A stretch of DNA of 19,728 bases from Bacillota bacterium. Its GTDB lineage: Bacteria; Bacillota_C; Negativicutes; CTSoil-072. The translations under genes were made by a program, and so were the position numbers. Positions 14,745-19,728 of this stretch are shown here, piece after piece (position 1 is the stretch's first letter; every line of letters begins with the position of its first letter). The DNA lies in the NCBI GenBank assembly GCA_017861495.1, contig JAGFXW010000056.1:1-19728 (forward strand), read 5' to 3'. The notes under the pieces are model-generated. The model was not told where the DNA came from, ran no database searches, and saw only the letters and a program-made list of their open reading frames with translations.

Positions 14745-16151
14745 TTATTTTCTGGCCGTATATTTGGTATGCAGCAAATGGTGGGATTCATGTCCCAGCG
14801 GCTCGCCCAAAAACGCCTTGTACAGGTTCTGGACATCCTGGTTGTCATGGGATTTCCGCACCGGCAGGTTTTCATCATGCCGGTAGGTATTGGCCGTTCT
14901 GTTCGTATAGGCGGTTGGCTTATCCGCCGGCAGAACCACCTTGGGCTGGCCGCCGCCGCTGACGCAGCCGACCGGACAAGTCATAACCTCCAGGAAATGA
15001 AAATCGGCTTTGCCCGCTTTCACTTGCTCCATGACCGTCTTCACATTCTTAAGGCCGGACACAACGGCCACCTTCAACGTCAGGTCGCCGACCTGCACGC
15101 TGGCTTTCCGCACGCCCTCGCCGCCCCGGACAAAGTCGATGCTCAGTTCCGGGATCGCCTCATTGGTGATCAACTCATAGCCGGTCCGCAGCGCAGCTTC
15201 CATCACCCCGCCGGTGACACCAAAGATCGTGCCCGCACCGGAATACGTACCGAGCGGCTTGTCAAATTCTTCCTCCGGCAGATTGGCAAAATCAATTCCG
15301 GCATCTTTAATCAGTTGCGCCAATTCCCGTGTGGTGATAACGACGTCTACATCGCGGTAACCGCTGTCGGCCATCTCCGGCCGGTCACATTCAAATTTTT
15401 TGCAGGTACAGGGCATCACGGAAACGCTGAAAACCCGTTCCGCACCAATTCCATCGACTTTCGCCCCGTAGGTCTTGAACAAGGCGCCGGCCATCTGCTG
15501 CGGCGACTTGCAGCTCGAAAGATGGGGAATGAGTTCCGGATAGTCCTGCTCCACATATTTTACCCAAGCCGGACAGCAGGAAGTGAACATCGGCAAGGTG
15601 CCGCCTTCTGTCACCCGCTGGATCAGCTCAGACCCTTCTTCCATGATCGTCAGGTCTGCCGTGAAATTCGTATCGTAAACCCGTTTAAAACCAACCCGAC
15701 GCAGCGCCGCAGCCATCTGCCCCGGTGTCAGGCTGCCGAACGGTAAACCGAATTCTTCGGCAATCGCCACCCGGACTGCAGGCGCGCACTGCACCATGGT
15801 AACCAACTGGGAATCCGCCAATGCAGCTTTGACTTTACCCGCATCACCACGGTTATAAGCCGCAAAAAGCGGCTCTTTCACCGACGGCAGCAGTCCGCGT
15901 TCCGCCATTTTTTGCTCGCGCGGCGCAATATCCTCGTCAAAAATAGACGCATAAGCGCTGCAAATTTGGACACACTGGCCGCAAATTACGCACCGGTCCT
16001 GACGGATCGTCTGTGGTTGCCCCTTTTCGCCTTCAATCGCATCTACCGGGCAAACTGCCGCGCAACGCCGGCAGCCGGTACACAGTTCCTCATCAATTTT
16101 AATAAGACACGCGGCTTCTGCCGCAGTTACACTAACAATTTCTTCACTCAT
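14745..16151 (-). CDS. hydA2: [FeFe]-hydrogenase catalytic subunit (HydA2-type, HDCR)
   Basis: This subunit oxidises H2 (or evolves it) at an H-cluster. The 468-aa protein has two N-terminal [4Fe-4S] motifs, C-x2-C-x2-C-x3-C at Cys24-34 and Cys54-64. The H-cluster domain has all three signatures: L1 TSCCPAW (190-196), L2 MPCTCKKFE (246-254) and L3 EVMTCPVGCVSGGGQP (388-403). It is shorter than clostridial CpI and lacks the [2Fe-2S] domain, as expected for HDCR HydA2. The start at 16151 is chosen because GGGAGGG lies just upstream. An in-frame ATG at 16193 would overlap the preceding gene's stop. It is flanked by hycB and fdhD. The hydEFG maturases are not in the window. Confidence 0.94.
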   Translation of the reverse strand: MSEEIVSVTAAEAACLIKIDEELCTGCRRCAAVCPVDAIEGEKGQPQTIRQDRCVICGQCVQICSAYASIFDEDIAPREQKMAERGLLPSVKEPLFAAYNRGDAGKVKAALADSQLVTMVQCAPAVRVAIAEEFGLPFGSLTPGQMAAALRRVGFKRVYDTNFTADLTIMEEGSELIQRVTEGGTLPMFTSCCPAWVKYVEQDYPELIPHLSSCKSPQQMAGALFKTYGAKVDGIGAERVFSVSVMPCTCKKFECDRPEMADSGYRDVDVVITTRELAQLIKDAGIDFANLPEEEFDKPLGTYSGAGTIFGVTGGVMEAALRTGYELITNEAIPELSIDFVRGGEGVRKASVQVGDLTLKVAVVSGLKNVKTVMEQVKAGKADFHFLEVMTCPVGCVSGGGQPKVVLPADKPTAYTNRTANTYRHDENLPVRKSHDNQDVQNLYKAFLGEPLGHESHHLLHTKYTARK

Positions 16152-16185
16152 AAGCGCCCTCCCGTTCTCAATCTGATCCGGCTCA

Positions 16186-16773
16186 TTATCCAATGAATTT
16201 TTTCACAGAATCCAACAAGTTCAGCGCCGCATTGATGTTGCGCCGTTTCTTTTCCTGTTTGGGCACAACCAGTTCCAGCGCTTTTTCCGGACACGCCGAA
16301 ACGCAGGCCGGACCGCCGGCTCGTTCTGCGCATAAATCGCATTTGCTGGCTACTGCCAGGCCTTTTTCCACTAAACCGTCTTTCGTTTCCACCATCAGGC
16401 CGGTTTGTGTCACGGCCTCCCCATTTTTGTACACCGGTACAATATCGATCGCACCAAACGGACACGCCATCAAGCAGGTTTTGCAGCCAATGCATTCCTC
16501 TTCGTTAATGATGATTTTGCCATTGGTCTGAATAATGGCCCCTTCCTGGCACACCTGGGCGCAGGGCGCATCCTCGCAATGCCGGCATTGGACCGGCATC
16601 GTCACGGCCGCTGTCTTGACCAAATAGAGTTTGCCAATCACCGGTGTGTCAATCATTCCCACAGTAAGGGTTTCCTTATCGGTGTGCGCTACGGAACAAG
16701 CTACTTCACAAACCTTACAGCCAATGCACTTGTTCGGATCAGCCACAACAAACGCGTTCAAATTCGTATTCAT
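16186..16773 (-). CDS. hycB: HycB-type polyferredoxin subunit (four [4Fe-4S] motifs), partner of HydA2
   Basis: This electron-transfer subunit is predicted to connect HydA2 with the rest of the HDCR complex. The 195-aa product has [11 protein letters not shown] (16-26), [13 protein letters not shown] (63-75), [12 protein letters not shown] (94-105) and [16 protein letters not shown] (145-162), four [4Fe-4S] sites in the HycB order. In T. kivui HDCR, two HycB subunits form filament backbones; having two hycB genes here fits. The start at 16773 is set by AAAGGAGG. The longer frame from 16821 (METTEED..) has no such site. It is the first gene of the operon, preceded by a leader of about 225 bases and a promoter at 17005-17033. 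The tail [13 protein letters not shown] is basic. Confidence 0.93.
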   Translation of the reverse strand: MNTNLNAFVVADPNKCIGCKVCEVACSVAHTDKETLTVGMIDTPVIGKLYLVKTAAVTMPVQCRHCEDAPCAQVCQEGAIIQTNGKIIINEEECIGCKTCLMACPFGAIDIVPVYKNGEAVTQTGLMVETKDGLVEKGLAVASKCDLCAERAGGPACVSACPEKALELVVPKQEKKRRNINAALNLLDSVKKFIG

Positions 16774-16874
16774 CAAATTGCCTCCTTTCATAATCCGCCG
16801 GTCTTCCTCCGTCGTTTCCATTCGTTATACGCTTTCCTATAAACCAGAGATCTATCTATATTCAGCCGCGATAC

Positions 16875-16928
16875 GACGCCATATGCCGTTTCACTTTCTT
16901 CGGCACGGTTTCCGCCTTGCAGCACGTC
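16875..16928 (-). other. Leader RNA of the HDCR operon with possible three-way fold
   Basis: On the minus strand GACGT (16928-16924) can pair with GCGTC (16879-16875). They enclose a CGGAAACCG mini-hairpin and GTGCCG (16906-16901) pairing with CGGCAT (16888-16883) around the loop AAGAAAGTGAAA. A molybdenum or tungsten cofactor riboswitch would make sense before fdhF, but the sequence does not clearly match the one I remember and the pairings are short. No gene is seen between 16774 and 17346. The rest of that gap holds the promoter, repeat copy 3, the second 24-nt palindrome and a terminator. Confidence 0.3.
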
Positions 16929-17004
16929 CCCTCGCTTGCAAACTGTTATTCATTCGCTTTTGTTCCATATTATAGTACATTATTCCATTATATAATACGA
17001 GAAA

Positions 17005-17033
17005 ATTTTATCATTCTTGCTCCCGGATTGCAA
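17005..17033 (-). promoter_or_regulatory. Candidate sigma-70-type promoter of the HDCR operon
   Basis: On the minus strand TTGCAA (17033-17028), a 17-base spacer and TAAAAT (17010-17005) form a plausible promoter. The region downstream is AT-rich with other TATAAT-like strings, so the exact start is uncertain. No -24/-12 element was found here. Confidence 0.45.
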
Positions 17034-17074
17034 CAAAATATAGCGGAAAAATTAGAAAACCCGGCTTTCGCCGA

Positions 17075-17191
17075 TCTTTATCCCGTTAACAGCCTATAAA
17101 CCCTACGCAATCGCATTAGGATTAACAGGCTGTAAAACTCGAACTAAGTTCGCTCTAAGGTTTCAAAAGGGTTACACCGTCTTTTGAAACC
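17075..17191 (+). repeat. Structured intergenic repeat, copy 3
   Basis: The copy begins TCTTTATCCCGTTAACAGCC. AGCCT pairs with AGGCT around an inner CCTA/TAGG stem. The core at 17124-17160 differs from copies 2 and 4 at only two of 37 positions. A hairpin follows, GGTTTCAAAAG (17159-17169) with CTTTTGAAACC (17181-17191), whose sequence differs from the equivalent hairpins of copies 1 and 4 although pairing is kept. Confidence 0.8.
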
Positions 17192-17239
17192 AAGGCCCAC
17201 TTATTAGCGACGGCGAGAGCCGCTGGTTGCACTTACGTC

Positions 17240-17263
17240 ATAGAAAGTATTTATACTTTCTAT
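17240..17263. repeat. 24-nt palindrome, copy 2 (identical to 1055-1078)
   Basis: Arms ATAGAAAGTA and TACTTTCTAT surround TTTA, base for base the same as the ilvD-panB intergenic copy. It lies just beyond the terminator of the SnoaL-like gene. Confidence 0.7.
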
Positions 17264-17274
17264 AAGAACAAGAT

Positions 17275-17304
17275 AAAAAAAGACCTTGCATCGCTGCAAA
17301 GCCT
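17275..17304 (-). terminator. Intrinsic terminator of the SnoaL-like gene
   Basis: On the minus strand AGGCTTTGCA, a GCGA (GNRA-type) tetraloop and TGCAAGGTCT form a 10-bp stem with two G-U pairs. A run of seven T follows (17281-17275). It begins 42 bases after the stop codon. Confidence 0.88.
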
Positions 17305-17346
17305 TACTGTATCACAAGTTCCATCTTCATTTTTTCGAATTTGCGC

Positions 17347-17739
17347 TCAAAACATGCTGTTGGAGTTCGCAGCAGTAACCGGGATGGGTTGAATGACATC
17401 CCAGTGCTCATCAATTTTGCCATCGTCCGTGAGGCGGAAAATCTCAATAATTGCCCGTTGTTCTTCCGGCGAGCGGATCGAACGGACGTGAAGGATAACA
17501 TAGTCGCCATCGGCAAAAGTACGAATGATTTCACTGCGGGCTTCCGGGCAATTCGTTTTCAGAAAATCGATAAATTCTTTTAACCCTTCCGGGTAATCTT
17601 TCACCAAAGGATTATGCTGCTTGTACCGGGGTCCAATATACAGTTTTTTTGCCGTTTCATAATCCTTTTTATTGATAATCAAATCGTAGAATTCAGTTAC
17701 GTTCTTTTTGTTCCTCTCCAGCTTTTCCTGTATCGTCAT
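17347..17739 (-). CDS. SnoaL-like / NTF2-fold small protein
   Basis: This 130-aa protein of the NTF2-like cone fold resembles the predicted SnoaL-like group (COG4922 type). Landmarks are an N-terminal helix (KLERNKKNVTEFYDLII), YIGPRYKQHNP (34-44) with the conserved Q-H-N-P, PEGLKEFIDFL, and the closing strands VILHVRS and AIIEIFRLTDDGKIDEHWDVIQPIP with Glu-His-Trp-Asp lining the pocket. Family members bind or isomerise small ligands; the substrate here is unknown. The start at 17739 has GGGGGAGA upstream; a longer frame to 17949 runs through the upstream gene's terminator and is rejected. It follows the amidohydrolase gene on the same strand, 229 bases away and beyond a hairpin, so it may have its own promoter near the dyad at 17804-17826. 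Confidence 0.85.
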   Translation of the reverse strand: MTIQEKLERNKKNVTEFYDLIINKKDYETAKKLYIGPRYKQHNPLVKDYPEGLKEFIDFLKTNCPEARSEIIRTFADGDYVILHVRSIRSPEEQRAIIEIFRLTDDGKIDEHWDVIQPIPVTAANSNSMF

Positions 17740-17803
17740 CCCATTTCTCCCCCCGTCAATTGATTTTATTTGTTGATTTTTACCAATAAATTTCCTTCGC
17801 AAT

Positions 17804-17826
17804 ATATTGTAAATTCGTGACAATAT
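17804..17826. promoter_or_regulatory. Inverted repeat upstream of the SnoaL-like gene, possible operator
   Basis: ATATTGT (17804-17810) and ACAATAT (17820-17826) are perfect complements nine bases apart, about 65 bases before the SnoaL-like start codon. No convincing -35/-10 pair was identified beside it. The regulator is unknown. Confidence 0.35.
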
Positions 17827-17880
17827 GCTAAATTCCTTGTTTCTTCTGCCCATCCGGCGAAAATCAACCGACCATTGAGA

Positions 17881-17911
17881 TAGCAAAAGGCCCCGCAATT
17901 GCGCGGAGCCT
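17881..17911 (-). terminator. Probable terminator of the amidohydrolase gene
   Basis: On the minus strand AGGCTCCGC pairs with GCGGGGCCT (one mismatch, loop GCAATT), and TTTTGCTA follows. The T-run is short, so read-through into the SnoaL-like gene is possible. The hairpin starts 57 bases after the amidohydrolase stop codon. Confidence 0.65.
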
Positions 17912-17968
17912 GCCCTGATTTGCCTGGTGTCCAAAAGAACCTGCTTCATTTTTGTTATTAATTATTCA

Positions 17969-19612
17969 CTATATTCCTGCTCTCGCATAAACAACTTCTC
18001 CGTCAATCATCGTCATATCCACTTGGATATCCATGACCTTTTCTGGCGGATAGGTCATAATGTCTTCAGAGAGAATAACCAAGTCCGCTAATTTTCCCAC
18101 CTCAATGCTGCCCTTAATGGCATCTTCATAACTTGCATAAGCGCCATTAATTGTATACAGCCGGAGCGCTTCCTGCATACTGATTTTCTGTTTGGCACCG
18201 ACTACTTCGCCGGTTTTTCGGTCAATCCTGTTAACAGTTCCGTCCAAGCCCCGCATAACACTTTCATCGGCAGTGGGCGCATCGCTTCCGATCACCGGTC
18301 TAAGCCCCGCGTCAATATAGCTTCGGGCGGCAAACATATAATCCACCCGATCTCCGTAGTAACGATGATAGTCACTACCGTTGATCGTCATAAAAGCGGG
18401 GTTTGAAACGGGAATAATGTTCATTGCCGCCATTCTCGCAATTAAATCCTCGTCGGTAATGCCGCAATGCTCAATCCTATGCCGGTGGTCTTCCCGGGGA
18501 TGCTTTGCCAACGCTTTTTCATACCCATGGATCATCATCTCGACCGCCAAATCACCGACCGCATGCGCTGTCATCTGGCAATCGGCATCGTTTACCCGTT
18601 CAATCATTGCGTCAACCTCGTCCGGAGTCCACGTTAAAATCCCGGGAAGGTTGGGATCATGGCTGTAAGGCTCTCTTGTTGCGCAGGAAGGCCCGCTTGT
18701 TCCGCCATCAATCATAATTTTAAGCGTGCCTAACTTAAACTTATCATTGCCGAAACCACTATGCAAACCCAAACCCAAGAAATGATCACAGTCCTTCATC
18801 GAGTACGGCTTGCCAAATATACTGTGCAGCATGGCATAGACTCTCGGCTTAAATTCCCTGTCCATACAGGCCGTTTGCATAATGCCATAGGACTGCGCAT
18901 CACACGCACCCGGATCATGGACTGAGGTAACCCCGGATTTCAATAATAAATCATTTGATTTTTTCAAGGCTTGCCGCATTTCTTCATCGGTATAGACTAC
19001 CTTTGACCATAAGAAGAAGTTTGCCTGTTCCTTCGTCATACCGTTTAGTTTCCCATTTTCAACAACCACTTGGTCCTTTTCAAATTTGGCAGCATCTTCC
19101 GGTCCATGGATGCCGCCTGCCGCCAAACCTAATGTGTTGTAGATGCCTAAATGCCCGCAGGTTCTCATGCATTGCACCGGATTATCGGGCGCAACGGCAT
19201 CCAAATCTTCTATGGTCACATGCCTTTTTTCAGCAACCTTATTCTGGTCATATCCCCACAGCTTAATCCATTCACCCTTTTTCTTTTTCGCAACCTCGGC
19301 TTTAATGATTGCCTGGATTTCAGCAATTGATTTGGCCCGGGAATGCGTGATATCAATGATGGCCCCGTCAAAGAAACCGTACAGGATCGGGTGAAAATGG
19401 CAATCGATGAATCCTGGCGTTAAAGCCCGGCCTTTTAAATCGATTACTTTGGTTTTTTCATCGATAATCTTGTCTAATCCGCTTCGGTCGCCAACATAGA
19501 TAATCTTATTCCCTTTTACAGCCACAGCTTCCGCCAAATCGTCATTTTCATTCACGGTAATTACCTTGCCGTTAACAAATGCATAATCCGCATAAGAAAA
19601 ATCAAAATTCAT
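17969..19612 (-). CDS. YtcJ-like metal-dependent amidohydrolase (amidohydrolase 3 family)
   Basis: This is a TIM-barrel hydrolase expected to cleave an amide, formamide or ring C-N bond of an unidentified substrate. The 547-aa length fits the YtcJ group. Motifs in order are the N-terminal beta-sandwich (FVNGKVITVNENDDLAEAVAV), TPGFIDCHFHP with metal ligands His72 and His74, MRTCGHLG, HDPGA, MIDGGTSGPS, HAVGDLAVE, HRIEHCGI and the late GSDAPTADES with the catalytic-type Asp. The C-terminal segment GSIEVGKLADLVILSEDI closes the sandwich. There is no signal peptide, so it is cytoplasmic. GGGGAGGA precedes the ATG. Its leader contains repeat copy 4; any promoter lies beyond the window end. Function beyond the family is not determinable here. 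Confidence 0.92.
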   Translation of the reverse strand: MNFDFSYADYAFVNGKVITVNENDDLAEAVAVKGNKIIYVGDRSGLDKIIDEKTKVIDLKGRALTPGFIDCHFHPILYGFFDGAIIDITHSRAKSIAEIQAIIKAEVAKKKKGEWIKLWGYDQNKVAEKRHVTIEDLDAVAPDNPVQCMRTCGHLGIYNTLGLAAGGIHGPEDAAKFEKDQVVVENGKLNGMTKEQANFFLWSKVVYTDEEMRQALKKSNDLLLKSGVTSVHDPGACDAQSYGIMQTACMDREFKPRVYAMLHSIFGKPYSMKDCDHFLGLGLHSGFGNDKFKLGTLKIMIDGGTSGPSCATREPYSHDPNLPGILTWTPDEVDAMIERVNDADCQMTAHAVGDLAVEMMIHGYEKALAKHPREDHRHRIEHCGITDEDLIARMAAMNIIPVSNPAFMTINGSDYHRYYGDRVDYMFAARSYIDAGLRPVIGSDAPTADESVMRGLDGTVNRIDRKTGEVVGAKQKISMQEALRLYTINGAYASYEDAIKGSIEVGKLADLVILSEDIMTYPPEKVMDIQVDMTMIDGEVVYARAGI

Positions 19613-19646
19613 GGTAGTTCCTCCCCTGCAATATAAGTGAGCCTTA

Positions 19647-19728
19647 GGTTCGGAGGGGGTTATTGCCCCGCCGAACCCTTAGAGCGAACTTAGTTCGAGT
19701 GTTATAGCCTGTTGATCCCCGACCTAAG
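19647..19728 (-). repeat. Structured intergenic repeat, copy 4 (runs off the window)
   Basis: This copy is in inverse orientation. The 37-nt core at 19713-19677 is identical to copy 2, and 58 bases in all are identical up to the window edge. The variable hairpin is GGTTCGGCGGGG-type: 19647-19658 pairs with 19666-19677 over 11 bp with one mismatch. It lies about 35 bases upstream of the amidohydrolase start and would be transcribed in that gene's leader. Confidence 0.8.

Noticed and set aside
14637..15746. 369-aa open frame on the plus strand
   Set aside because: It is antisense to hydA2, whose catalytic motifs are complete. The frame has no ribosome binding site and a composition rich in Arg and His typical of a shadow frame.
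17740..17949. N-terminal extension of the SnoaL-like protein
   Set aside because: The extension is encoded across the upstream gene's terminator and a dyad. A good ribosome binding site precedes the ATG at 17739.

Overview
The window looks like chromosomal DNA from a strictly anaerobic, probably acetogenic member of the Bacillota. Gene content suggests a Negativicutes (Sporomusa-like) or clostridial relative, but no marker gene fixes the taxon. Supporting signs are strong AGGAGG-type ribosome binding sites, a selenocysteine formate dehydrogenase beside an [FeFe]-hydrogenase, sigma-54 control of a catabolic-looking operon, and no respiratory or aerobic genes.

Layout. (1) 185-2752, minus strand: ilvD then panB, consecutive steps from valine synthesis into pantothenate. 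A promoter with a GTC-N-GAC palindrome just downstream precedes ilvD. (2) 3305-4048, plus strand: a divergent FadR/GntR-type regulator that could bind that palindrome. (3) 4570-10814, plus strand: a compact eight-gene operon. It encodes three proteins I do not recognise (126, 340 and 118 aa), two molybdopterin-binding-fold proteins related to MoeA/CinA and MogA/MoaB, a 199-aa unknown protein, a PAS-AAA+ sigma-54 activator and a LarA-superfamily (nickel-pincer racemase-like) protein. A textbook -24/-12 promoter and a 13-bp perfect dyad about 100 bp further upstream precede it. This operon is the best candidate for an undescribed system. (4) 11072-16773, minus strand: hycB-hydA2-fdhD-hycB-fdhF, with an in-frame UGA (Sec139) and a SECIS hairpin in fdhF. 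This is the gene content of a hydrogen-dependent CO2 reductase (HDCR). (5) 17347-17739, minus strand: a SnoaL/NTF2-like protein. (6) 17969-19612, minus strand: a YtcJ-like metal-dependent amidohydrolase.

Four copies of a structured intergenic repeat lie at 91-144, 10872-10971, 17075-17191 and 19647-19728. They share a core (AACAGGCT..ACTCGAACTAAGTTCGCTCTAAGG) flanked by hairpins whose stems differ in sequence but mostly still pair. A separate 24-nt palindrome occurs identically at 1055-1078 and 17240-17263. Good intrinsic terminators close the eight-gene operon, the HDCR operon and the SnoaL-like gene.

How the parts fit together: HDCR would make formate from H2 and CO2 for the methyl branch of the Wood-Ljungdahl pathway. 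The sigma-54 operon probably handles an organic acid or related carbon source whose stereochemistry is adjusted by the LarA-like enzyme. That role is inferred; no gene in it identifies the substrate.
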